From assembly GCA_003427395.1 (NCBI GenBank), contig BFEA01000066.1:3335044-3383151 (forward strand): a stretch of DNA of 48,108 nt, written 5' to 3'. The position numbers and the translations under genes are program-made. The stretch comes from Chara braunii (lineage: Eukaryota > Streptophyta > Charophyceae > Charales > Characeae). Below are positions 29,049-40,223 of the stretch, piece after piece (the stretch's first letter is position 1; the number at the start of each line of letters is the position of its first letter). The notes beneath the pieces are model-generated. The model was not told the origin of the DNA and ran no database searches. It was given only the letters and a program-made list of their open reading frames with translations.

Positions 29049-30184
29049 TGAGGACAATGAGTGTCACTCCCCTTACCTCCATACAAAGTGGTTGGTTCCT
29101 TTTCGTGAGCGTCTTCAAGGGTGAGCTAGTTTTCTTAGGAGTCTAGCAACTCTCTTCATTCCCTTTATCTTCATTAGTCTATCCTTTCATAGGGTAGGAT
29201 TGTTCCTTCTTGATGACCTGTTGTGTTCATGTAGGTTCTTTCAAGCATATCAAGTGTACATTGCAAGAGCCCGTTGGGCTCAGAAGAGGAAGAGAGAAGG
29301 GCACCCAGTCGACCGGATCACTCGGCCGTTGAATTTTCATTGGACCTCGACCGAAGCCGAAGCGCCAACTATCTGTCAGGTAACCGGAGCCCTCTTTCGC
29401 ACGAAGAGGAAGGGTCGACCTGCGACTTGCCTGATGCTTCTCCGGACTGGGGAACACCACCGAAGGAGGGGGGCTAGAGTTACTCCTCAAAGGAGTGAGC
29501 TGATCAAGTGTGCAACATGCATGTTATACCTCTAGACTTGCCCTTGTCATGTGCCCAACCACTCCCAAATCTGATTCTCTCAAAGGGAAGAGCAAGCTCA
29601 AGTCCAATTTCTTTCTCTTTGGTTGTGTACACGGTCATGCGCAGGGCGCCCTCTTCCCGGAATCATAAGGATCAGTTTAACCCGTATTCAACACAATTCG
29701 TGCAAGGCATCCCCCACATGGGGTCAACACATAATCTCTCCCACAAGCCTAAGTTCATTTTCCTTAGCCCTTAGTGCTTTCCTTTTCCTTTTCTCAGTCC
29801 AGGCCAATCTTTTCCCTTCATGCAGTCGAGGTGATGGTTGAGTCAATATGACCTTGACAAAAGTACCGCCTTTTTCTAGTCCCTCTTTCAGACTTGCCTC
29901 CTTTCAATTATTCAAGCATCTTCTCCCTTTCCTTCTTGGCGGCACAAGGGACCGACAACCCTCCCCTTGCCCACTTTCTCCACCAAGTGAGGGCGGATTC
30001 CTTTCACCGTTCGTTCCCTGACAATGTAACAGGTAAGTGGAGGAAGGTTAGTTATATGCTTAGAGGGGTGAGGGGGACGGGGTAAAGTCAAGGCATTTAG
30101 AGTGTGAGAGAGGGATGACGAAGGGAAGAGGGAGGCGGTGGAAGGAGAAAAAAGGCATGAGAGAGGAGGAGAAAGAGGATATGG

Positions 30185-30186
<2 letters not shown>
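29049..30186. other. No confirmed gene; weak splice-like signals
   Basis: A stretch at 29230-29375 is open after CATGTAG and before CAG|GTAACC, and 30030 has a strong ACAG|GTAAGT donor. These could mark exons of a plus-strand gene, but no protein family is recognisable and no consistent gene model emerges. Confidence 0.25.
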
Positions 30187-30276
<90 letters not shown>

Positions 30277-30277
30277 N

Positions 30278-30335
<58 letters not shown>
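30187..30335. repeat. (GA)n microsatellite
   Basis: About 74 GA units, broken by one N at 30277 where the assembly may have joined two reads of uncertain length. Confidence 0.97.
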
Positions 30336-30338
<3 letters not shown>

Positions 30339-30458
30339 ATACTCGTAGTCAATTTGCCACCTACTTGTCTTACCGTCCTACCTAAGGTCCTCTTTCTACA
30401 CCTTGCTTCTTTATACCCCGTAGGTCATGGCGTTTGGTTGGTGGACGAGGTGCGGCGG

Positions 30459-31503
30459 TCGGATATGGAGGATGGTTGAGGAAGATGGAGGAGGGAGATG
30501 GTGCGAGGTGGTTGGCTACGGTGGATGGGTAAAGAAGATGGAGGAGGAAGATGGTGTGAGGTGATTGGCTATGGTGGATGGGTGAAGGAGATGGAGGAGG
30601 GAGGTGGAGTGAGGTGGTTGGCTATGGTGGATGGGCGAAGAAGATGGAGGAGGAAGATGGTGCGAGGTGGTTGGCTATAGTGGATGGGTGAAGGAGATGG
30701 AGGAGGGAAATGGTGTGAGGTGGATGGCTATGGTGGATGGGTGAGCAAGATGGAGGACGGAGATGGTGTGAGGTGGGTGGTTATGGTGGATGGGTAAAAA
30801 AAATGGAGGAGGGAGATGGTGTGAGGTGGATGGGTGAAGAAGATGGAGGAGGGAGATGGTGCGAGGTGGATGGCTATGGTGGATGGGTGAAGGGGATGGA
30901 GGAGGGAGATGATGTGAGGTGTATGTCTATGGTGGATGGGTGAAGAAGATGGAGGAGGGAGATGGTGTGAGGTGTATGTCTATGGTGGATGGGTGAAGAA
31001 GATGGAGGAGAAAGACAGTGCGAGGTGGTTGGTTATCGTGAATGGGTGAAGAAGATGGAGAAGGAAGACGGTGTGAGGTGCTTGGCTTTGGTGGATGGGT
31101 GAAGGAGATGGAGGAGGAAGACAGTGCAAGGCGGTTGCTTATGGTGGATGGGTGAAAAAGATGGAGGAGGAAGATGGTGTGAGGTGCTTGGCTATGGTAG
31201 ACGGGTGAAGAAGATGGAGGAGGAAGATGGTGCGAGGTGGTTGGCTATGGTGGATGGTTGAACGAGATGGAGGAGGGAGATGGTGTGAGGTGAATGGCTA
31301 TGGTGGATGGGTGAAGAAGGTGGAGGAGGGAGATGGTGTGAGGTGGATGGCTATGGCGGACGGGTGGAGAATATGGGGGAGAGAGATGGTGCGAGGTGGT
31401 CGGCTATGGTGGGTGGGTGAAGAAGATGGAGGAGGAAGATGGTGTGAGGTGATTGGCTATAGTGGGTGGGTGAAGAAGATGGAGGAGGAAGATGGTGCGA
31501 GGT
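30459..31503 (+). repeat. 53-bp minisatellite, about 19-20 copies
   Basis: The unit is of the form GTGYGAGGTGRTTGGCTATG followed by GTGGATGGGTGAAGAAGATGG and AGGAGGGAGATG. Starts at 30501, 30554 and 30607 fix the 53-bp period; one or two units are shortened. It is purine-rich on the plus strand. 53 is not a multiple of three, so the Gly/Trp-rich frames are artefacts. Confidence 0.95.
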
Positions 31504-32400
31504 GGCCGATACTCCGTCCTACTTCACGCGTCCAACTTTGTCTCCTAAGTCTTCCCTAGCCACGGACATCAACAATTTCAGACTTGTAGTACTAGTCCTA
31601 CAACAGATATGCAGAAAGCATAGACTTTGCAGAAAAACACAAATTTTCAAAAACGCAGTCCTTGCAGATCTGCAGATTTGCAAATTTTGCAAATTTTGTC
31701 GTTTTTGTCATTTTTGCCTAAGGCGGAGAACCGAACAACACACCCTTGCATTTCCTAACCTAAACAAGGTCAGAATCAGTCCTATTTCGGTGGGCTTATC
31801 TTTTTGTGCCCTATGGAAGCACCCTACCATATTTGGTCGGATGCCTTCATTGTTTGCCCCCACTTGCCGTTTTCGGGCGTTGTCCAGGCCTTAAGGCGAA
31901 CAGTTAGATAAAGTTCGTTTCCCGTTTTTGCAGGAAAATAGACTCAAATGACCTGCAGGTTATGCAAGTCATCTGTTTATGTCTAGGATATGAGGTCTGA
32001 GAAGTCCCAACCCTCATATCCTTGGTTTGACGGACCTTGGCCAAAGTGCCCCCTCGTCGCATTGACCCCTTAGTCTCATTTTTGGGCCGGCACGTGCTCC
32101 GAAGGTCAACCGTTGGTTTTTTTGTCGCAGCGCCTGCAGCAAGGGACCTCGTCAGTCATCATGAGCAGCAGTAACATTGTTATGCACAGCAACAGCAACA
32201 ACAACAGTCCTAGTAAAGAAAACAACAGTTTTTTTTCTTTAGTTCCTACTTACCACGTTAGAACACGGGGTTCCGCTAGACCACGTATGTGTCAAGTCGA
32301 TTGGCTAGGGCAGATTCAGACTATCAACAACTGCAAGGAATGAACAATGTACGAGTATGGCAAGGGGAAACATAGACATTCCACAAGTTGAACAGCTAGG
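31504..32400. other. No gene recognised
   Basis: A short CAGCAACAACAACAG-type stretch lies near 32190. Around 31640-31720 short CAGATTTGCAAATTTTG motifs repeat. No coherent coding sequence. Confidence 0.5.
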
Positions 32401-33078
32401 GAGCGACCGGATCATCACCAAGTACATGAAATTGACAAGGGAAGAGTGTGACTAGTGAGAGCACATGCATATGACTAGTGGAACAACCAAGGATGAATCG
32501 GACTATCACCAAGTGGATGAAACTGACAAGGCAAGAGTGTGGCTAGTGAGGACACATGCATGTGACTAGCGGAATAGCCAAGGATGAATCGGACTATTAC
32601 CAAGTGTGTGAAATGCCCAAAGCAAAAGCATGACTAGTGAGAACACATGCATATGACTAGTGGAACAACCAAGGATGAATCAAATATTTCCAAGTGCATA
32701 AAATTGACAAAACGAGAGTGTGACTAGTGAGAACACATGTATATGGCTAGTGGAACAGCCAAGGGTGACTCGGACTATCACCAAGTGTGTGAAATGGACA
32801 ATGCAAAAATATGACTAGTGAGAACCCATGCATATGAGTAGTGGAACAGCAAGGGCGAATCGGACTATCACTGAGTGTGTGAAATGACCAAAGCAAGAGT
32901 ATGACTAGTGAGAACACATGCATAGTGGAACAACCAAGGAGAAATAAGACTATCACCAAGTGTGTGAAATGAGCAAAGCAAGAGTATGACTAGTGAGAAG
33001 ACATGCATATGAGTAGTGAAAAAGCCAAGGAGAAATCGAATTATCACCAAGTGTGTAAAATGGACAAAGCAAGAGTAA
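32401..33078. repeat. 91-bp tandem repeat, about 7.5 copies
   Basis: The unit contains GAGTGTGACTAGTGAGAACA, CATGCATATGACTAGTGG and AACCAAGGATGAATCGGACT. Copies diverge by point changes and short deletions. The minus-strand frames with repeated 'SLVILL' are artefacts of it. From 33080 to 33980 no gene is seen. Confidence 0.93.
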
Positions 33079-33983
33079 AAAATCATCCAAACAATAGAAC
33101 AAACACAAATAAAAGTTGCGATTTACTACTAAGTGAAGGAATAAAGAGAAAGTGAGATGAGAGTGAGTGAAACTCACTCTCATGCATGAAATCACAAGAT
33201 GGGAAGTGACGGTTCACCTGGCAGTGAAGAAATGGACTAAACAAGAGTGAGGTATCAATCTTTGTGATACTTTCTCCTTCACTTGGCCATGACTCCCTTC
33301 TTCCTCAAACCCTTCTCACTCGTCCTCCGTAGTTCCTTCAATGGCTACCACTGTGGCTATGGAGTCCCCGCCTCTAGGAGGGCTAATGAGACTCCTTCTA
33401 ACCTCTCCTTCTTCCTCTCAGACTGGGGGCTATGGCGGGTCACCTCCCTAGGCCACCCTCACTACCACCAGCCTCTAGAGCTCCTCACACTAGTCCACAG
33501 TCTCTTATAAGCTCACAAACTGGCAGAGCTTCCCCTCTCCTTACTCCAAGTGAAAGAAGTGTCCCTATGAGCTTACTTGGGCAGCATGGACACCCCTCAT
33601 GCAAATCTGAGTATGGCGGGCTACTCCCTCAGCTTATGTAGGCTAAAACTGGAGAATCGGCCAGCCTATGAGCCTCCCCAAGTGCCTCAAAGTGAACCAA
33701 GGTACCCTCAAGGCAAAAGTCAACCACTAGGCCTCTCCGGGGGTACCTGGGCCTCATTTTGGCCAAGTACATGGAGTCTGAGTGGTTGGTACCAACTCGG
33801 ATTGCCTCTTCGCCTCCTTCAGCCTCCTTTTCCTTTTTAAAATGCTGCCCCCTTGAGTCCAAATGCCCAAGGGACAGCTTCACTTGAGAGAAAAAAACCT
33901 AGAGGTTTTTTTTTTCGATTTTTTTAGTTTCCATCCGATTTTTGGTAGGACGAGGTATTTTCTTATGCCGCAGTGCTATTTCA

Positions 33984-34574
33984 GCCTTGGATCTGGCTGA
34001 GATCCAAGGCCAGCAATATTCTGAGCTACCCCTTGGTGATCCTTGCTTTAAATTTGAGCCTTTAGACTCACTTTTTCAATTTTTGGTTCATCTGGCCCTC
34101 CGTTTGGGCCAAATGCACAATTTTGTCATTTTATTTTTATTTTTCCTTTCCATTTTGGGCTGCCTTAGCCGTTTTAGGTTGACCTCCTAAAAATCGGCCA
34201 TATTCCCTCCTCCATGGATCTAAGATTTATAGATCCATGACCCAAAAGAAAACCGGTCATTTTCCCTTTGCATTTTCTCTCAATTTTCTTTTTGTAATTC
34301 AGATTTTGCAGAGATATTGCCCCAAGGGTCATATCTCTGCAATCTGGATTACCCTCCACCAAATGTGGAGGGATGAGGTCACAGTAGGGATCTTCCAGTC
34401 CCTGCTGTGCTTGTCCCAATAGGCTGACACATTCTCCTCCACTCTTTTCTCCCCTTTTGTCTCATTCTCCCTCCATTTTTTTATTTTTTTTTTCTTTTCT
34501 TTTATTTTTGATGTGACAAGTGTCAGCTAGCTGTTGAGTTTTTTTCTAGGCCATAGATCCTCATCTATGGCTAG
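33984..34574. repeat. Cluster of short perfect hairpins
   Basis: Hairpins: GCCTTGGATCT/AGATCCAAGGC (33984-34010), CATGGATCT/AGATCCATG (34213-34239), CAGATTTTGCAGAGATAT against ATATCTCTGCAATCTG (34300-34346), CCCTCCAC/GTGGAGGG (34352-34372), CACAGTAGGGA/TCCCTGCTGTG (34380-34409), CCATAGAT/ATCTATGG (34551-34570). They follow one another in otherwise unremarkable T-rich sequence. Confidence 0.8.
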
Positions 34575-36386
34575 GTTCAGACTTAGCAGTTGACCGTTAT
34601 ATCTCGGCTTACAATAATGACACCCCAATGCTCATGGGGGTTCCATTTGATCTCCGTTAGTCCCAATTTTAACCCCCTTTTGCTCCAATTTTCTTTTGAC
34701 AACCTTTTTTCTGAGTGGGGTCCTTTCGGGCTTTATTTTCTTATGCCTTGCTAGTCCGAGATATCTCGGACTGTTGGGCAACCCTTCCATCATCGTTATT
34801 TTGCTTTTTTTTCTCTCACGACTCTACCACTTGATCTCATTAGTGTTTGCACTAGTGATGCTAATATTTTCGACCGTCTCAATCTCGATCTCGACGGTGC
34901 CGTTTGCTTTGCGATATCATACCTTATGTTGGCTTATGATTCTCTTAAGACATCTCAAGTCCCCGCCATTTTCCTCCGTACTAGTTCCATTTTTTTGTCC
35001 CGCCGGTAGTCCCACCTGCGCATCTTCCATTTTTTTGGCTACTTTTATTTAGGTCCATTTAGTCCCCGACATCGTCCCGGATGTCGTTCCCTTTTTATTT
35101 TGGGACCTCCTTGCCATTGTAAGTTCCAATATCCCCTCCTCAAGTGCCCTATGTTCGCCGATTATTCTCGGCCTCGAGATCTCATCTCACGATTGTCGTT
35201 TACCGTCTTTATTTGCCTCATGCCCAAATCACTCTTTTCTAACATTTCGGGCTTGTCATGGCTCATTTTCTTTTGGCCTAGGCATCCTTATGCAGTCCGC
35301 TATTTCTCGAACTGCAGCTGTGGCCTTCTCCCTAGTCCTACAACCCCACAACTTGCCCCAAGTTGAAAGAAAATGAAGTGCTTTATTTTCAAGTGCATCC
35401 GGACTCAATATTGGCACCGGATGCACCTAAAACATGTGTTTTCCCTTCCCCATGCAGTCTGTTGTAACTCGGACTGCAATTAGGGTCAATTTCCTACCCC
35501 CATTGCCCCACAACTAGCCCAAAACTGAAGGAAAAAGAAACGGCAAACTTTCAAGCGCTTTCGGGCTCAATATTGGCTCTGGATGCCCCTAAAACATGTG
35601 TTTCTCTTGCCCCATGCTATCCGTTGTATCTCGGTTGCATGGGGTCTTGTTTTTTTTTTATTTTCTCTGCAAAATCAAGAGAATATCAAGGTCTTTTGCA
35701 ACCGCTATATTCCATAATGTATTTGGTCACGGATGTATCTCCCCAAGTGACCGTTTTTCACCGTTAAGGTTTTTTTTTTTTTTTTTTTTTCCTCCTTTTT
35801 TGGACAGTAGGGACCTGCCAGTCCCTACTGACGACCAACTCACTGACTCCCTCTCACTCCTCTTGTCTTATTCTCCCACATTTTTTTTTTCTTTTTCTTT
35901 CTTTTTCTAACGTCTCAAGTGTCAAGTAGCTGTTAAGGTTTTTTTTATGCCCTTCCTCCTAGTTTTGGCCCTCCATATGCCCATGGTGCAGTCCGTTATA
36001 TCTCGGACTGGAACAGTGGTTTCCTCACGCCCATGGGAGCCTCCTTTTACCTCTATTTTTGTCACACAATGACCCCTCATATTCCAATTTTCTCCCGAAG
36101 GCCTATCTTTCACATGGAGTCTCTTTTAACTCCATTTTCTTGAAGGGGTCAGTCCAAGATTTTCCGGATTGCTCTCATGCCTCCTCCTCCTTATTTCTTT
36201 ACTTTTTCTTTTCCTTTTGGTCTTCCCGTTTGCTTTCACTAGTGGTGCTAATATTCTTGGCCGTCAAGATCTTGAAGGTACATCTTGTTTTAATTATTTC
36301 CCCTCATTTTGCTCTTCAATCCCTCTTGAGACCTTTTCATGTCGCCGCCAGTTGTCCCGTGCTAGTCCTTGGTACTTGTCCCTTCT
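34380..36386. repeat. Diverged ~1.4-kb tandem duplication with recurring palindrome
   Basis: Landmarks recur in order about 1.39-1.42 kb apart: CAGTCCCTGCTG/CAGTCCCTACTG (34397 and 35819), CCGTTATATCTCGG (34593 and 35993), CACTAGTGATGCTAATATT and its relative (34850 and 36237). Within the first copy a second, ~164-bp tandem unit is present (CTCAATATTGGC at about 35405 and 35570). The palindrome AGTCCGAGATATCTCGGACT (34753-34772) is perfect over 20 bases; related CAGTCCG...CGGACTG hairpins lie at 35289, 35451 and 35989. No gene. Confidence 0.75.
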
Positions 36387-36730
36387 GGTGGTCCTCGACA
36401 CTTTGTCTCATCGGTGGTCGGTGGTCCCCATACTTTGTCCCATCAATGGCCCCCAACACTTGGTCCCGTCGGTGGTCCCCGACACTTTGTCCCGTCGGTG
36501 ACCCCCGACACTTTCTCCCGTCTGTGGTCCCCGACACTTCGTCCCATCGGTGGCCCCCGACACTTTCTCCCGTCGGTGGTCCCCAACACTTCGTTCCGTC
36601 GGTGGCCCTCGACACTTTGTCCCGTCGGTGGTCCCCGACACTTCGTCCCGTCCGTGGCCCTTGACACTTTGTCCCGTCGGTGGTCCCCGACACTTTATCC
36701 CATTGGTGACCCCCGACACTTTGTCCCTTC
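36387..36730. repeat. 26-bp minisatellite, about 13 copies
   Basis: The unit resembles GGTGGTCCCCGACACTTTGT plus CCCGTC. Variants alternate TTTGT/TTCGT and GGTGGT/GGTGGC/GGTGAC. It starts where the ~1.4-kb duplication loses similarity. From 36731 to 37172 no gene is recognised. Confidence 0.95.
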
Positions 36731-37172
36731 TTTCTCTAGTGCCCTCCAGTCGTCAAGGCCCCCTTCCCGTATCACCTCGGCATCCCGTTGTGGCCCTTAC
36801 CTTCCAGTGTCCCGCGACCACCAGGGTCGTTCACCTTCCGACTTCAATATTTTGTTGCCATCTGCCGCGTCTTGCGTGTTTAGTTCGTGGCCGCTCGGGT
36901 TCTTGCCATCCCGTATTCGAATGGCCTTCATGACCCCATGCTATGCCCCTATGCGCCCCTGTCCTGTTACTTACTTGCTTGCCATTGTCGGGTCCTTCAC
37001 CCTGCGGTATTTAGCCCAGGGCATTATTCCTTCCTGCAGTCCCGTCCTAGTCCTTTGACTTTTTTCTCTCTCTTGTCTCCTTTCTCTGGACTTTTCTGTC
37101 GTGCACAACTTAGCTATGTACAGGCTCTCGAGTGTTGGGACGTTATTCGGTACCCACAGGTCCTGACAACAA

Positions 37173-37287
37173 CCATGCACCACCACCCATAGAATCAAGA
37201 AATAGCTCTCAATCTGTCAATCCTTGTTATGTCTGGACCTGGTGAGTTTCCCCGTATTGAGTCAAATTAAGTCGCAGGCTTCACGCT

Positions 37288-37322
<35 letters not shown>

Positions 37323-38370
37323 ACGTTGCGACCATACTCCTCCCGGAACCCGTAAACTTTGATTTCTCACAAGGTGCTGGCAGAGTCATCCAATAGACAT
37401 TCGTCAGTCCCTAGTTGGCATGGTTTATGGTTGAAGCTATGATAATATTTGAGCGTCTTCGATTCCCCAACTTTCATTCTTGATTAATGAGAACGTCCTT
37501 GGCAAATGCTTTCGCAGAAGTCCGTCTTTCATAAATCCAAGAATTTCACCTCTGACAATGGAATACGAATGCCCCCAACCGTCTCTATTAATCATTACTC
37601 CAATCCCGAAGACCAACGAAATAGGACCAGAGTCCTATCGCGTTATTTCATGCTAATATGTTCAGGGAACATACCTCCTTTGAACACTCTGATTTTTTAA
37701 AAGTAACAGCGCCGACTTTAGATCCCAGCCAATAAAGGCAAGGAACGCATACCTAGCAAGAAAGGCGAAAGGGTCGGTACACGCTTGCAAGAGCGGACCA
37801 ACCCCTCCCGCCCAAAATCCAACTACGAGTCTTTTAACTGCAACAACTTAAATATACGCTATTGAAGCTGGAATTACCGTGGCTGCTGGCACTAGACTTG
37901 CCCTCCAATGGATCCTCGTTCAAGGAGTTTACGACTGTTCTCATTCCAATTATCGGACTCGAAAGAACCCAGTATTGTTATTTATTGTCACTACCTCCCT
38001 ATGTCAAGATTGGGTAATTTACACGCCTGGTGCCTTCCTTGGATGTGGTAGCCATCTCTCAGGCTCCCTCTCCAGAATCGAACCCTAATTCTCCGTTACC
38101 CGTTACCACCATGGTAGGCCTCTATCCTGCCATCGAAAGTTGATAGGGCAAAAATTTGAATGGAACATCGTCGGCTCAAAGACCATGCGATTCGACAAGT
38201 CACCATGATTCGCCGCAACAACGGGCAAGCCCGGATCGGCCTATAATCCAATAAATACATCCCTTCCAGAAGTCGGGATGCACGTATTAGCTCTAGAATT
38301 ACCACGGTTATCNGAGTGGTAAGGAGACCACCAAATAAATGATAACTGATTATATGAGTCATTCGCAGTT
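37173..38370 (-). pseudogene. Fragment of nuclear 18S rRNA gene (pseudogene)
   Basis: The minus strand reads 18S rRNA from the 5' region (AACTGCGAATGACTCAT, then GGTAATTCTAGAGCTAATAC) through GCCAGCAGCCACGGTAATTC, GTGAAATTCTTGGATTTATG and AAACTTAAAGGAATTGACGG to GATTCTATGGGTGGTGG. It covers roughly positions 80 to 1280 of a ~1800-base gene with few indels. Both ends of the gene, and ITS, 5.8S and 28S, are missing. Many differences from conserved 18S positions are C-to-T or G-to-A (for example near 37440, where a conserved CCGTCGTAG-type stretch reads TTATCATAG), as expected of methylated, untranscribed DNA. One N at 38313. It is bordered by an A run (38371-38385). Confidence 0.95.
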
Positions 38371-39320
38371 AAAAAAAAAAAAAAAGGGTTGTGGAGGAGT
38401 CGGGGATTCAACTCTTCAGGGAGAGCCGACGCAAGGCTGCACGCACCATGTTCAACCAACCCGTCGGCATGGTGGCCTCACCCACATACAGAAGCACTCA
38501 AGACAAGGCTCTACAGGGGCAGGAGAGGCAGCCTTAGCCATACCCATACACACGCACTTGTCGCTTGGCCGTAGATGGCACCCCCGCCAGGAGGGCTGGC
38601 GCGCCGAACCTTCCTACGCTATCGGAGCGGGTACTACACTCACCAAGCGAGACCCCTCTGACGGCGCTGCCACCTACGGTATCGTATGCCCTATTCCTTT
38701 CCCACACCCCTATGTATCACACACTCAGTTTCCCGACACAGATGAGACACTTAGCAGGTGTAGTCACTTAGAACCTCACGTACCCTAAAAGATGGGAAGG
38801 TATCGACCAAGGTCAGCGCTCCCTTACGGCATGCAAACATAGGTAGGAAACTCCCGAACTAAGCAGATAGCTGCCCCGATGACATCTAAGTCGGGAGGCA
38901 TACAACAACCAGTCACCACGATCGCATGGGGTGCCCATCTCTGCTATAGAAGTATCATACCCAGGCAGCCCTTCCCGAACCTGAAACCCCCCNCCCCCCC
39001 CCCCCCCCCCCAAATTTCAGCGTCGTCAATAGATAGTCTGCCCGTGCTAGGCTCTACGCTGTGCATCGAACCGGTAAATCCCTCGTGTTGGTGCCACCTC
39101 ATATCGGCCCCTTATTTATCAATGTTGGGGTCCCCCAACAGCGCGCTAAGCTTCTTTCTTGCGCCAACGCGCAAACCACTGTTTTTCTTGTGCATACCAC
39201 AACATCCAACCCAAGGGCGAACTGCAGACCGAAGACTCGATCCCCCTAGACTGGCCTCAACCTGCAGCAACCGGTGTGCGAATGGCGAGGCGCTATGAGA
39301 GTGTCGAACGACAGATAATG
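38371..39320. other. No gene; tRNA-like and C-run sequence
   Basis: After an A run (38371-38385) comes sequence whose minus strand, GAGTTGAATCCCCGACT..., resembles a B box before a T run, but no cloverleaf forms. A C run with one N (38991-39011) probably marks an uncertain join. Short frames on both strands are not convincing. Confidence 0.4.
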
Positions 39321-39402
39321 CGCTGGGCGGAGTTTGAACCCACACTCTCGAACCACAATGCGCATTTTCAACTGATGTCCTAATCACTTGGACAGGAGGC
39401 CA
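39321..39402 (-). repeat. tRNA-like SINE head (A box and B box)
   Basis: The minus strand reads GGCCTCCTGTCCAAGTGATT then AGGAC (A box with a D-arm-like hairpin) and, about 55 bases on, GTGGGTTCAAACTCCGC (B box with a T-arm-like stem). The spacing resembles tRNAs with a long variable arm. The anticodon and acceptor stems do not pair, so it is not a functional tRNA. A T run (39421-39448, plus strand) lies next to it. Confidence 0.4.
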
Positions 39403-39421
39403 TTTGGCCCAGGTCGAAGTC

Positions 39422-39452
<31 letters not shown>

Positions 39453-39580
39453 CCAACACACAGCCCTATCCATTCTGGGGGGCATCAGTCCGGTTGCTAA
39501 TCACTGGCAAGCAGAAAGACAAAGCTCGAAGAGAAAATGAACAGAAGGTAGCTCGGGAAATGGGGGTATCCCCCCAGGCC

Positions 39581-39772
39581 CTATGAAACATCCGCGGGCC
39601 CGATCTCGGATGGCGGCCCCATATGTGGCCGCATCCACGGCCGGCCTGGTCCTCATCGCGGACCCGATTTTACAAGATTTTTCCTGAATTAAATAATAGA
39701 CAAAAAAAAATAAAAAAATATAGTGTTGTAGGGAATTTTAATCCCTACAACCCCATATTTTGTTTTTGGAAA
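39581..39772 (-). repeat. Dispersed palindromic repeat, copy 2
   Basis: Inverted relative to copy 1 (1797-2002). It begins CTATGAAACATCCGCGGGCC, passes through a GC-rich block, TTTTTCCTGAATTAAATAAT, and the hairpin GTTGTAGGG/CCCTACAAC (39725-39751). Here the hairpin is intact over at least nine bases each side. No coding capacity. Confidence 0.8.
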
Positions 39773-39825
39773 CAGATAAACTTTTGGAATTATAAAAAAT
39801 AAAAAACAAAAAAGGTGGAAAAAAG

Positions 39826-39835
<10 letters not shown>

Positions 39836-39875
<40 letters not shown>
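39836..39875. repeat. (AT)n microsatellite
   Basis: About 20 AT units next to dispersed repeat copy 2; a shorter (AT)n lies beside copy 1 at 1726-1741. A (GT)-rich tract follows at 40008-40036. Confidence 0.9.
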
Positions 39876-39878
<3 letters not shown>

Positions 39879-40140
39879 TAGGGGATTTTTGGTTGGCAGT
39901 TCTTTGTATTCTTCATTTTTACGTTTTTTTTTTTTTGTCCTAAGGAAACAATCAACGGAATGGAAAAAATATATATATATATTTTTTCCCCGAGCCTTTT
40001 AATATTTGTTTGTGTGCGTGTGCGTGTGCGTGTGCGAGGCAGACACCCCGATAAGCCCCTCAAGGGGCCCTCTTTGCAGCATAGTCGGCCTCCCTAAGTG
40101 AAGGCAGGCTCGACAGGCCCTCTCAGCCTTTTTTTTCCAG

Positions 40141-40223
40141 GCCCCACGCAACTGAAGGAAATTCAGGCAGTTGCGCAACGCCAGTTGGTTGAAAGAATCC
40201 AGGCCTGGGACGCATATGTGAAT
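40141..40223 (+). CDS. Candidate internal exon, helical
   Basis: A strong acceptor (CCTTTTTTTTCCAG, ending at 40140) and a donor (AAT|GTAAGG at 40223/40224) enclose 83 open bases reading PTQLKEIQAVAQRQLVERIQ then AWDAYVN, a likely amphipathic helix. No neighbouring exon could be joined with confidence. The next 1.1 kb, to 41350, holds a duplicated segment (GACGCTCTCCATATCGCTCA and its relative near 40647 and 40773) and no gene. Confidence 0.3.

Noticed and set aside
28807-29146. Frames spanning the N gap
   Set aside because: They read through unknown bases and cannot be evaluated.
30115-31559. Arg/Glu, Leu/Ser and Trp/Gly-rich frames
   Set aside because: Translations of (GA)n and the 53-bp minisatellite; the period is not a multiple of three and no frame is conserved.
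32401-33078. CRISPR array
   Set aside because: The repeats are contiguous 91-bp tandem units without unique spacers, in a eukaryotic context.
33283-33840. Plus-strand frames of 70-90 codons
   Set aside because: Overlapping frames of similar length, no family pattern, no splice support.
36337-36720. Repetitive protein frames on both strands
   Set aside because: Both come from the 26-bp minisatellite, whose units shift frame from copy to copy.
37879-38362. Frames inside the rRNA region
   Set aside because: The sequence is 18S rRNA on the minus strand; open frames there are accidental.
38386-38480. Possible tRNA gene next to the 18S fragment
   Set aside because: A B-box-like GTTGAATCCCCGAC precedes a T run on the minus strand, but acceptor and anticodon stems do not form.
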